59,024 bases of DNA from Nitrospinota bacterium (lineage in GTDB: Bacteria; Nitrospinota; Nitrospinia; Nitrospinales; VA-1), in the NCBI GenBank assembly GCA_009873655.1, contig WAIB01000013.1, positions 1-59,024 of the forward strand, read 5' to 3'. The position numbers and the translations under genes were made by a program. The notes under the pieces were generated by a model, which saw only the letters and a list, made by a program, of their open reading frames with translations, did no database searches and was not told where the DNA came from. The first letter of the stretch is position 1. Each line of letters starts with the position of its first letter. This document shows positions 8,112-15,562 of this stretch, one piece after another.

Positions 8112-9260
8112 TTGGATATCAAACTTTCGGTTCTGACCGTCACAGAATATAATTTGATAGGTACCAAAGACCCTAACGGGAGTTATGACCGCAAAACCCG
8201 GGAAAACCTGTATTGGATCATTGAAAAACTTCGAACCAGTACCCGTCCGCTATCCAAACTGGAACACCGCCTTCTTGAAAAATTCAAAGAAGCCACCTTT
8301 GGCGCACTTGAAGAAAAAGATAAAAAGGTAAAATTCGAGGTCGCCCGTTATCGGTTATCGAGCAATGTAAAAAATACCCTGAAGCTTGTCAGCCTGGGCA
8401 TTGCCGTTGTTATTTTAGGTGGTGTTGTGGTTTACCAGGTTGTTCTGGATAACCAGACCCGGCAAAGGGTAGATGTGGCCTGGTATCAGGGGTTAAATAA
8501 AATCGGTCTGGTTTCAAAAGAAGAAGTGGATCAAATCCGTAATGACCTTTCCATCGCTTCCGTTGAGCTGGAAGAAACCAGGAAATTCAATGCCGAGCTC
8601 AGTCAGCAAATTGAGCAGATGATTTTAAATAACAAGGTAACTGAAAATTTAAAATACATTGTCAAGCAGGTGTATAACAAAAAAGAAGCGAGTTATGAAA
8701 AATCCGGAAAATTCATGACGCTGAAGTACAACGGAAAAAAAGTGGCCTCCTACAATTATAAAGATCCGCAACTTTGGTACCTTTTGGGAATCATTGAGAG
8801 TGGGGTCCTTAGAGTTTATTATAACGATGAAGAGATTCTGCAAATTGAATCTATTTTTGGTCGGGCAGGAGAAGAAACTCCTATCGGCGAGTATGAAATA
8901 AAAAACAAAGCATACAAGCCCACCTGGTATAAAAAAGAAGAAGTGAACGGCAAGAAAAGAGTGAGGGCGATTCCCTTTGGGCATAAGGATCATGAAATCG
9001 GTCACTGGTGGCTGGGAATGAGAAAACTGGGTGAACCTGTTCCCGGCAGTTATGGAATTCATGGGGTCAATGTGAATAAGGTCAACGAATTCTTTAAAAA
9101 GAATTTTGATTGGAGAAACGGAAGTGCGGGTTGCCCCAATATCCAGGATTGGTATCTTCACTTTCTCGCGAAAATGGTTCCCCGTGGTACCCGCGTAAAT
9201 ATAGTTCAGAAAGACAAGTGGAATAAGAAAAGAGATTTCATCCCACCTTCCGCTGCCTGA
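8112..9260 (+). CDS. Membrane-anchored L,D-transpeptidase (YkuD family) with bactofilin-like N-terminal module
   Basis: The 382-aa protein has four parts: a cytoplasmic module (residues 2-66) homologous to the start of bactofilin 2, one transmembrane helix (about 92-116, VSLGIAVVILGGVVVYQVVL), a coiled-coil segment (about 140-180) and a periplasmic YkuD domain. The catalytic signature is visible as GIHG followed by NGSAGCPN, with the nucleophile near Cys341, although the usual SHGC is SAGC. Such enzymes make 3-3 peptidoglycan cross-links or attach lipoproteins. Translation starts at TTG 8112 with GAGG upstream. Sharing a module with a cytoskeletal protein suggests filament-directed wall synthesis. 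Confidence 0.8.
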   Translation: MDIKLSVLTVTEYNLIGTKDPNGSYDRKTRENLYWIIEKLRTSTRPLSKLEHRLLEKFKEATFGALEEKDKKVKFEVARYRLSSNVKNTLKLVSLGIAVVILGGVVVYQVVLDNQTRQRVDVAWYQGLNKIGLVSKEEVDQIRNDLSIASVELEETRKFNAELSQQIEQMILNNKVTENLKYIVKQVYNKKEASYEKSGKFMTLKYNGKKVASYNYKDPQLWYLLGIIESGVLRVYYNDEEILQIESIFGRAGEETPIGEYEIKNKAYKPTWYKKEEVNGKKRVRAIPFGHKDHEIGHWWLGMRKLGEPVPGSYGIHGVNVNKVNEFFKKNFDWRNGSAGCPNIQDWYLHFLAKMVPRGTRVNIVQKDKWNKKRDFIPPSAA

Positions 9261-9350
9261 TCCTCCAGCCAGGGAGGCAGTGCTGTCGAACTACGCATTT
9301 ATTTTCTTGATGAATATCGACCTGGAACGGGCGGCTATTTCGCCCACTAC

Positions 9351-9432
9351 GTGGGAGGAAATTTTAGAAGGTTATCGTTAAGTGCTAATAGATCCTGTCG
9401 GCTAGACGGATACCGAACTGTTACCAGCAGCG
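9351..9432. repeat. Dispersed intergenic repeat, copy A
   Basis: This stretch aligns by eye with 57748-57832 and, more weakly, with 11988-12060. Shared blocks are GGAGG-AAT-TT, TTATCGT-AA-GCTAA-AG, GG-TACCGA and ACCAGC. A shorter piece at about 9272-9297 (GGGAGGCAGTGCTGTCGAAC) also matches the start of the 57.7-kb copy, so this locus may hold a partial tandem copy. A perfect hairpin (GCAGCG-gttt-CGCTGC) sits at 9427-9442. It lies in the 201-bp gap between the transpeptidase and argH genes. Confidence 0.5.
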
Positions 9433-9461
9433 GTTTCGCTGCATTAACGGAAATTACATAA

Positions 9462-10874
9462 ATGAAGAATAAAAAAAACAGCGGTGCTTCCCCAACCAAA
9501 AAACTCTGGGGAGGCCGGTTTAAACAGTCCACCGACGCGCTGATGGAAACCTTTTCGGCTTCCATTTCTTTTGATAAGCGTCTCTATGACTGCGACATTG
9601 AGGGAAGCATTGCACATTGCAAAATGCTGGCTCGATGTAAAATTATTACCGTCGCCGAATCCAATAAAATTATCAAAGGCTTGAAAAAAATCCTGAAAGA
9701 ATGCGATGAAGGCCGGTTCGAGTTCAGTGACAGCCTTGAAGATATCCATATGAATATTGAAAGCCGTCTTCGGGAAATCATCGGACCTGTTGCCGGCAAG
9801 CTGCATACAGCCAGGAGCCGGAACGACCAGGTTTGTCTCGACATACGGCTTTATCTCCGAAAAGAAATAGACGATATCATTGCCGAGATAAACCGACTTT
9901 GCAAAGCTCTGCTGGCGATTTCACAAAAATATATCGATCATGTCATTCCCGGATACACCCATTTGCAAAGGGCGCAACCGGTCCTGTTGTCGCATCATCT
10001 GCTGGCTTATGCAGAGATGATGCTTCGTGATAAAGAACGTTTCCTCGATGCTTATAAGCGAATCAACGTCATGCCTCTGGGTTCGGCGGCCCTGGCGGGA
10101 ACGAACTTTCCAATAGATCGAAAGATCACAGCAAAACTCCTGGGGTTTCCTGAAATCTCCCATAACAGTATGGATGCGGTGGCCGACCGCGATTTTGCAG
10201 CGGAATTTTGCAGTGCATCCGCTTTGACCATGATGCATCTTAGCCGTTTTTGCGAAGAAGTGGTTATCTGGAATTCAAGTGAATTCGGGTTTCTTGAACT
10301 TTCCGATTCTTTTACAACCGGCAGCAGCATCATGCCGCAAAAAAAGAATCCCGATGCCGCCGAACTCATTCGTGGAAAATCCGGAAGGGTTTTCGGCAAT
10401 CTGGTTTCGCTGCTTACCTTGATGAAGGGTTTGCCGCTGGCTTATAACAAAGATTTGCAGGAAGACAAGGAGCCCCTGTTCGATACCGCGGAAACGGTAA
10501 AAGTCTGCCTCAGGATTTTCACCGATATGATGAAGTCGGCAAAATTCATACCGATTCCAGAAAAAGAACTGGAAGCAAGCGGCTTTCTAACAGCAACCGA
10601 TCTGGCGGATTATCTTGTTTTGAAGGGGATGCCGTTTCGGGACGCCCATGAAATCACGGGAAAAACGGTTGCCTTTTGCCTGAAAAAAGAAACAACCCTG
10701 GCCGAACTGACATTGACCCAGCTTCGAAAAATATCCAAACGTTTTGATAAGGACGTTTTTGATCATATTGCCCTCAATAACTCGGTGGACCGAAAGAATG
10801 TTTATGGAGGGACAGCTAAAAAACAGGTACGCACGCAAATCACCCGTCTCACCAAAAAACTAAAAGGTAAATAA
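9462..10874 (+). CDS. argH: Argininosuccinate lyase
   Basis: ArgH cleaves argininosuccinate to arginine and fumarate, the last step of arginine synthesis. The 470-aa protein starts with KLWGGRFKQSTDALMETFSAS and contains EDIHMNIESRL, TARSRNDQVCLDIRL, GYTHLQRAQPVLLSHH and the fumarase-superfamily signature GSSIMPQKKNPDAAELIRGK. Length and motifs are intact. The last base of its stop is the first base of the next small lipoprotein gene. Confidence 0.97.
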   Translation: MKNKKNSGASPTKKLWGGRFKQSTDALMETFSASISFDKRLYDCDIEGSIAHCKMLARCKIITVAESNKIIKGLKKILKECDEGRFEFSDSLEDIHMNIESRLREIIGPVAGKLHTARSRNDQVCLDIRLYLRKEIDDIIAEINRLCKALLAISQKYIDHVIPGYTHLQRAQPVLLSHHLLAYAEMMLRDKERFLDAYKRINVMPLGSAALAGTNFPIDRKITAKLLGFPEISHNSMDAVADRDFAAEFCSASALTMMHLSRFCEEVVIWNSSEFGFLELSDSFTTGSSIMPQKKNPDAAELIRGKSGRVFGNLVSLLTLMKGLPLAYNKDLQEDKEPLFDTAETVKVCLRIFTDMMKSAKFIPIPEKELEASGFLTATDLADYLVLKGMPFRDAHEITGKTVAFCLKKETTLAELTLTQLRKISKRFDKDVFDHIALNNSVDRKNVYGGTAKKQVRTQITRLTKKLKGK

Positions 10875-10990
10875 TGCGAACTTTCCTTTCTTTGCTCATT
10901 ATTCTGATTCTTTCAACCAGTTTCACCAGTTGTGGTCATAAAGCCCCTCCCCGACCCCCCGACACCCCCCCCGAAAAAGTAAAGGTCTAA
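10874..10990 (+). CDS. Tiny lipoprotein resembling LptM/YifL (38 aa)
   Basis: ATG 10874 overlaps the argH stop by one base. The peptide is a hydrophobic signal (MRTFLSLLIILILSTSFTS) followed by Cys20 and CGHKAPPRPPDTPPE. This layout, a signal, CGxK and a proline-rich tail, matches the LptM/YifL family of small lipoproteins, which help mature the LptD translocon. Such genes commonly sit between argH and lysA or dapF. No lysA or dapF follows here. The coupled position and lipobox make it a real gene; the function is by family resemblance. Confidence 0.75.
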   Translation: MRTFLSLLIILILSTSFTSCGHKAPPRPPDTPPEKVKV

Positions 10991-11113
10991 CCGCACTCAG
11001 CCAACCATTTAACTATTTGTTTTTGTTGAATTTATGGTTTCTCTTGTGACCCGCTTTATGGTATATTGCATTGCTATTTCGTTTATAAAGATCAATTTTT
11101 CAAAGGAATAGAA

Positions 11114-11842
11114 ATGAATAAAGATCAAGTCGCAATCTATCTCAATGAACACCCTGAGTTTTTCAACGAATATCCTGAGCTTTTGAGAAAGATAAAAGAG
11201 ATTAAAGAAGAAGATCTTCCAATTGAACCGATGAGTACCCTGAGTTTGGCAGACCGCATTATCAAACGGGTTCACGATGACAAGGAACATTTAAAGAGCA
11301 AATTGGAATGGCTGTTTGAAATCTCCCGCGCGAACGAAAAAATTCAAGATCATTTATACGAAATAGAGCAACTGGTTTTGACGAGTACCAACCTCGACCA
11401 AATGGTCAACCAGTTGAGAAAAGAAATCCCCAATCGTTTCGGCATCCCCAGTGTCGTTGTTTGCCTCGTTCAGGGCTCGGACCATTTTATGGAAGACCGA
11501 CTGCGTCAGCGTTACAATGGTGAGCTGGACGAAACGGTAAAGTTCATCAACGAAGAAACCGCCTCAGGCTGGCTGGGAGGGAACCTCAAACCCATTTTAC
11601 GTGGAGAGATAAATGAGTCCGAAGTGTTTTTATCTTCCAGGGAACCCATCAAGTCCGAAGCCCTCATTCCCATAGTTGCGCAGGAAACTTTGGTAGGCGT
11701 CATTGCGTTTGGCAGTCCCAACGCGTTTCATTTTCATGAAGGTCTCGGCACCGAGTTTCTCGAACGCATGGCAGACAAAATCGCAATCTCCATCAACAAC
11801 ATTCTCCTCATCGACCAGCTTAAAGACCAGCTTGTCCACTAG
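11114..11842 (+). CDS. DUF484 family protein (GAF-like)
   Basis: The N-terminus (VAIYLNEHPEFFNEYPELLRKIK) is the hallmark of DUF484 proteins. A helical linker follows, then a GAF-like domain (about residues 95-240), with VGVIAFGSPNAFHF near its end. ATG 11114 has AAAGGA at 11102-11107 and is preferred to the longer reading from 11066, giving 242 aa. DUF484 genes are often near xerC and dapF in proteobacteria, but neither is visible here. The biochemical role of the family is not established. Confidence 0.8.
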   Translation: MNKDQVAIYLNEHPEFFNEYPELLRKIKEIKEEDLPIEPMSTLSLADRIIKRVHDDKEHLKSKLEWLFEISRANEKIQDHLYEIEQLVLTSTNLDQMVNQLRKEIPNRFGIPSVVVCLVQGSDHFMEDRLRQRYNGELDETVKFINEETASGWLGGNLKPILRGEINESEVFLSSREPIKSEALIPIVAQETLVGVIAFGSPNAFHFHEGLGTEFLERMADKIAISINNILLIDQLKDQLVH

Positions 11843-11858
11843 CCCGCCAGAGGGCGGG
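11843..11858. other. GC-rich hairpin after the DUF484 gene
   Basis: CCCGCC-agag-GGCGGG forms a perfect 6-bp stem immediately after the stop codon. There is no T-tract, so it is more likely an mRNA 3'-end stabiliser or half of a terminator than a complete intrinsic terminator. Confidence 0.5.
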
Positions 11859-11884
11859 AGCCAACAGGTCAATTCCCACCGTGT

Positions 11885-11907
11885 AAGCTGTAATGTTTCA
11901 GCTTTTT
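11885..11907 (+). terminator. Possible intrinsic terminator
   Basis: AAGCTG-taatgttt-CAGCTT forms a 6-bp stem followed directly by a short T-run (TTT after the stem's own TT). It lies 43 bp past the DUF484 stop. The stem is short, so this is a weak call. Confidence 0.4.
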
Positions 11908-11987
11908 ACCGTAGGGTATTTTCCTTACATGGTGGTCGGGGCGCCGCTTCCAAACAGAATTCTCCTTCCCACGTGATGGACGAACCA

Positions 11988-12060
11988 CCTGTGGCAATGT
12001 CAGCGAATTTATAGTTAAAAGCTAAAACAATAAAGCTGGCACTGCGGGAATCGACTCATT
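11988..12060. repeat. Dispersed intergenic repeat, copy C (divergent)
   Basis: The block GGCAATGT-CAGCGAA-TTATAGTTAAAAGCTAAAA closely matches the 57.7-kb copy (GGCAATGTTGGCGAA-CTATCGTAAAAAGCTAAAA). A GTGATGG motif shared with that copy lies just upstream, at about 11974. It occupies the 324-bp gap between the DUF484 gene and the nitrobindin-like gene, where no coding sequence is convincing. Confidence 0.45.
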
Positions 12061-12166
12061 AACCCCGCGAAGTGGTCTTGTGCCTTTATAAATTATCCGT
12101 TATTATTCCCTCCTTAATTTCCCAACACTGCTTTTCTTTTGTTCAGACCAAACCGGAGAGAATGAA

Positions 12167-12733
12167 ATGACAGAAGAAATCATAAAAAATTTGGGGCCTC
12201 TTGCGCCCTTAGCGGGGACCTGGGAAGGCGATAAAGGCGACGACATCGCTCCCGATGATGACAAAAAGAGCGAAGAGAACAATAAATTCCGCGAGCAGAT
12301 GATTTTGGAGCCCATGGGTCCGGTCCGAAACCATGAACAGACTTTATATGGTTTGAGATACTCGCTGACGGCTTGGCGTATTGGTGAGGCAGATGCTTTT
12401 CATGAAGACCGGGGTTATTATCTTTGGGATCCTGATAACAAACAAGCCATGCGATGCACCATTGTTCCCCGTGGAGTTTCAATCATTGCCGGGGGTACGG
12501 TAGAACCTAATGCGAAGGAGTTTAGTCTGGCGGCTGAGGTCGGCTCGGAAACCTATGGGATCTGCTCCAATAAATTTCTCGATCAGGAATTCAAAACAGT
12601 CCGTTTTGAAATGAAAATCACGATTCATGGCAACGACAGTTTCAGTTACGATCAAGACACTCAAATCAAGATCAAGGAAAACCCCGACCTGTTCCATCAC
12701 ACAGATAAAAACACATTGAATAGAGTTGGCTGA
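12167..12733 (+). CDS. Nitrobindin-like (FABP/DUF1794) beta-barrel protein
   Basis: The 188-aa protein begins with NLGPLAPLAGTWEGDKGDD, matching the GTWxG entry strand of nitrobindin/heme-binding lipocalin-like barrels. Alternating beta-strands follow, such as LYGLRYSLTAWRI, MRCTIVPRGVSIIAGGTV and TVRFEMKITIHGNDSFSYDQDTQI. Nitrobindins bind ferric haem and handle nitrogen oxides, which would suit a nitrite oxidiser. The proximal His usual in haem-binding members is not certain here. The start ATG 12167 has a GGAGAG RBS. Expression control is not visible. Confidence 0.6.
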   Translation: MTEEIIKNLGPLAPLAGTWEGDKGDDIAPDDDKKSEENNKFREQMILEPMGPVRNHEQTLYGLRYSLTAWRIGEADAFHEDRGYYLWDPDNKQAMRCTIVPRGVSIIAGGTVEPNAKEFSLAAEVGSETYGICSNKFLDQEFKTVRFEMKITIHGNDSFSYDQDTQIKIKENPDLFHHTDKNTLNRVG

Positions 12734-13063
12734 TCGGAGTGACGGATTCAGTTTTTTCAAACGAGTCAGAATTAAATGTGGGATATTCCTTTTGCGGGCG
12801 ATCCATGTAGTCGGCGGTTTTTCAATGGAAAAGGGGCCGGGTCCGTTTTCGAGCAGGTCCTGATTGCCTGAGAGGGGGTTCCCTTCGCATTAATTTAACT
12901 AAAGGAAAAAGCTTTTTCTGGCGAGAGAGAAGGTAGGGCTGCCTGGCCGGCCCGGCTATAAAGGGCTTTTCAGAGGGTTGACTATTTTTTAATTCTCATT
13001 GATACTAAAGCACTTCCAGCCGGTTAAACAGGGAAACTATTTTAATAGACAGAAATTATTCAA
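12734..13063. other. 330-bp intergenic region
   Basis: No ORF with a plausible start and composition was found on either strand. The left part is G/C-richer, with short inverted stretches such as GGAAAAAGCTTTTTC near 12902-12916. The right end holds a sigma-70-like promoter for the acetyltransferase gene. Confidence 0.5.
12978..13006 (+). promoter_or_regulatory. Sigma-70-type promoter upstream of the acetyltransferase gene
   Basis: TTGACT at 12978-12983 and GATACT at 13001-13006 are separated by 17 bp. The predicted start near 13013 leaves a leader of about 50 nt before ATG 13064. Confidence 0.5.
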
Positions 13064-13570
13064 ATGTTACGTAAAGCAAAAATTGAAGATGCACAGGCCA
13101 TCCAGAACCTGATTTGTTTTTATTCTGAAGACGGGAAAATGATGTTTCGTCCTTTAGAAGAAATTGAAGAGAACATCAACGATTTCAGGGTGTATGAAAA
13201 ATCGGGAGAGGTCGTGGGCATCTGCAACCTGAAATACGGTTGGGACAACCTGGTGGAAATCCGTTCCCTCGGTGTCGATCCCCGTTATCATCGACAGGGC
13301 ATTGCTACCCAGATGGTTCAGGATAGTATTGAGCAGGCTTTATTGAACCAAAATTGTGATACGGTATTTGTTCTCACCTATGCGGTCCAGCTTTTCGAGA
13401 AGCTGGGTTTTCAAATCATTGATAAAATGGGTTTGCCGCAAAAAGTATGGAACGATTGCAAACAATGTCTGCATCAGGATAATTGCGATGAAACAGCGAT
13501 GAGTTTTTCATTAATTCCCATGAAAAAACAAACACCCTTGCAAGAATCCGACCAGGTCCTATATTCCTGA
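13064..13570 (+). CDS. GNAT N-acetyltransferase, ArgA-like short form
   Basis: The fold is GNAT: the acetyl-CoA-binding segment is VEIRSLGVDPRYHRQGIATQMVQ (R-x-x-G-I-A). The C-terminal block LPQKVWNDCKQC followed by CDETAM is typical of single-domain N-acetylglutamate synthases, where a Cys-rich segment follows the GNAT core. N-acetylglutamate synthesis is the first step of arginine biosynthesis, and argH is encoded 2.2 kb upstream. The 168-aa length fits the short form, which lacks the kinase-like domain. The function is likely but not proven by sequence. Confidence 0.75.
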   Translation: MLRKAKIEDAQAIQNLICFYSEDGKMMFRPLEEIEENINDFRVYEKSGEVVGICNLKYGWDNLVEIRSLGVDPRYHRQGIATQMVQDSIEQALLNQNCDTVFVLTYAVQLFEKLGFQIIDKMGLPQKVWNDCKQCLHQDNCDETAMSFSLIPMKKQTPLQESDQVLYS

Positions 13571-13585
13571 TAAGGGGGTATCATT

Positions 13586-14302
13586 ATGTTGGGTCCTATA
13601 TTCAACGCTTTCAGTGGATTGAGCAACGCATCAAAACGGGTGCAAAACAGCGCCAACAATCTTTCCAATGTGCAGACACCGGGCTTCAAGAAGGGCCAGG
13701 TAAACAGTGTTGACAGCAAAACCGGGGGAACGCGTGTAAATTCAATTTCCAAAGTCAACACCCAGGGGGGCGGCTTTCTACCCACGAATAACCCGCTGGA
13801 TCTCGCTATTCAGGGGAACGGATTTTTTCAGGTTGCAAACCCGAACGGGGGTACCAGTTTTACCCGCTCAGGAAGTTTCAGTTTGGATGGCGCTGGCACC
13901 GTGGTCGACTCCAGTGGAAACCCGTTGGTGCCTGCAATCAATATACCCCCCAATAACAATGGAATCAGCGTGGGGGAAAGCGGTCAGGTTTCCGCGCAGA
14001 CTCCAGACGGGCCGGTTGTTGCGGGCCAGATTCAACTGGCGGGTTTTACCAATCCCAGCGGACTGAGCGCGGCGGGAGGAAACCTGTTTAACGAATCAGC
14101 GGCGTCAGGTGCGCCCCAGGTGGGAATTCCCGGTGCAGGTGGTAATGGAACGGTTCTCTCTGGTTTCCTGGAAGGGTCCAATGTTGACATCGCCGAAGAG
14201 ATGGTCGACCAGATTGTTTCCAAGGCCGCATTTAAAGCCAATGTCAATGTTATCAAAGCCAGCGATGAAATGCTGGGCTCTATACTGGATATTAAAAGCT
14301 GA
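13586..14302 (+). CDS. FlgG/FlgE-family flagellar rod or hook protein, isolated copy
   Basis: The 238-aa protein has the rod/hook N-terminus (ASKRVQNSANNLSNVQTPGFKKGQ, about residues 16-39), the FlgE/F/G core (NPLDLAIQGNGFFQV and TRSGSFSLDGAGTVV) and the C-terminal helix (GSNVDIAEEMVDQIVSKAAFKANVNVIKASDEMLGSILDI). It lies 15 kb from the main flagellar locus and next to non-flagellar genes. GGGGG at 13573-13577 is a plausible RBS. It could be a specialised rod or hook paralogue. Confidence 0.8.
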   Translation: MLGPIFNAFSGLSNASKRVQNSANNLSNVQTPGFKKGQVNSVDSKTGGTRVNSISKVNTQGGGFLPTNNPLDLAIQGNGFFQVANPNGGTSFTRSGSFSLDGAGTVVDSSGNPLVPAINIPPNNNGISVGESGQVSAQTPDGPVVAGQIQLAGFTNPSGLSAAGGNLFNESAASGAPQVGIPGAGGNGTVLSGFLEGSNVDIAEEMVDQIVSKAAFKANVNVIKASDEMLGSILDIKS

Positions 14303-14456
14303 TCCCCGGCCCTGAGGCCAACAGCAATTAAAAAGAAATAAGGATCGTTTTTTTATCTTCGAGAGCTTTCTCAATATGAAAGATAGAAAAACTTTTTTTT
14401 GAGTTGCGCCTGTAGTATTCTTACCAAAAACTTTCCCCTTTCACATTTATATTTAA

Positions 14457-14702
14457 ATGGAAGATTACCTTGTAACGATAGAAAAATTTGTTCTGTCGTT
14501 AAAGGAATCCGGTCTTTCCCTTTCCGCAACCGATTACGATCTCATTCAGCAATGGGAGAACCGTGGGGTTCCGGCGAATGTGATATGCAGGGGAATTGAA
14601 ACGGGATTCATAGAATTTGAACGGACCAGTCCCAGGCAGCCTTCCCGTATAAGCCTGAGTTACCTTAAAGTTTTTATTGAAGAAGAAATTGAACGCGGAT
14701 GA
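14457..14702 (+). CDS. Small helical protein coupled to a DnaC-like ATPase (81 aa)
   Basis: This acidic 81-aa protein contains SLSATDYDLIQQWENRGVPA (residues 20-39) and then VICRGIETGF. The W-x-x-x-G-[VI]-P pattern occurs in small proteins encoded just upstream of IstB/DnaC-like ATPases in several phyla. Its stop overlaps the ATPase ATG (14699-14702), indicating translational coupling. It may be a DNA- or helicase-binding partner of the ATPase, but no family name can be assigned with confidence. Confidence 0.65.
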   Translation: MEDYLVTIEKFVLSLKESGLSLSATDYDLIQQWENRGVPANVICRGIETGFIEFERTSPRQPSRISLSYLKVFIEEEIERG

Positions 14703-15562
14703 AACCAAAAACCAGACAAGCGATTGATTGCAGCCGTTGCCGAGACAGAAAATATGTTTTCATCAATCAGAAAGGAAAAGTCAGGGCAGAAGAATGCTCC
14801 TGTTTTGAATGCAAGATCTGTGAAGGCAGCCGACGAATTTTTGAAGAAACCCCTGAAGGAATTTCAAAGATCCGTGAATGCGAATGCAATTCCCTGATAA
14901 AAAAAATAACCTTATTCAATCAGGCAGGAGTCCCTGGAAAATTTGTTCACGAGGAATTCAGTTCCTATTCAGTGGATCCCCCGCAGCACCGCACCCAGAA
15001 AAATGCTCTGCTCCATTCAAAAAAATTCATAGAAGATTATGTTGCCAGAAAAGGTCAGTACAGTCAGGGCCTGATTTTTATGGGAGCCCCCGGACTGGGG
15101 AAAACCCATCTGGTTGTTTCTATAATCAAGGAGCTGGTCATGCAGAATGGGGTGGAGTGCAAGTTCGTGGATTTTTTTGAACTGCTGAGGGATATTCGTC
15201 ACGGTTATGGCGAAGATATTTCTGAAAAAGAATTTATCGATCCCTATGTTGGTGTGCAGGTGCTGGTGATCGATGAGTTGGCAAAAGGCAGGAACACGGA
15301 CTGGGAACTGACCATTCTCGACCATTTTATATCCGCACGTTATAATGATGACGATAAGGTCACCCTGGTCACCACCAATTTCAGGGACAAGTTGGAAAAA
15401 CCTGCGGCGTATTCCAACCGCAATGAAAAACAGAGTTTGTCCGATGCGTACCAGAAGTATTCCCTCGAAGAAAAAATTGGCGCCCGCATCTATTCACGCT
15501 TGATGGAAATGTGCAAGAAGGTAAACCTTGAAGGCAAAGACTATCGCCACATCCAACCTTGA
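14699..15562 (+). CDS. DnaC/IstB-like AAA+ ATPase with N-terminal zinc cluster
   Basis: The 287-aa protein starts with a Cys-rich segment (CSRC, CSCFECKIC, then CEC; residues 11-60) that probably binds zinc. The AAA+ core carries Walker A (FMGAPGLGKTHL, about 125-136) and Walker B (VLVIDELAKG), plus sensor-1-like TLVTTNF. These features match helicase loaders of the DnaC/DnaI group and the related IstB ATPase. No transposase gene or terminal repeats lie nearby, so a replication-related role is more likely than a transposon helper. It overlaps both neighbouring genes by 4 bp. Confidence 0.8.
   Translation: MKPKTRQAIDCSRCRDRKYVFINQKGKVRAEECSCFECKICEGSRRIFEETPEGISKIRECECNSLIKKITLFNQAGVPGKFVHEEFSSYSVDPPQHRTQKNALLHSKKFIEDYVARKGQYSQGLIFMGAPGLGKTHLVVSIIKELVMQNGVECKFVDFFELLRDIRHGYGEDISEKEFIDPYVGVQVLVIDELAKGRNTDWELTILDHFISARYNDDDKVTLVTTNFRDKLEKPAAYSNRNEKQSLSDAYQKYSLEEKIGARIYSRLMEMCKKVNLEGKDYRHIQP

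Noticed and set aside
8649-9161. 170-aa antisense frame within the transpeptidase gene
   Set aside because: It overlaps the conserved transpeptidase domain on the opposite strand, with no RBS or recognisable motifs.
11703-12014. 103-aa frame overlapping the DUF484 gene end
   Set aside because: It overlaps DUF484 in another frame and extends through the hairpin and dispersed repeat; it is Ser/Pro-rich with no motif.
14699-15562. Insertion sequence (IstB helper)
   Set aside because: The ATPase resembles IstB, but no IstA transposase, terminal repeats or target duplications are nearby.
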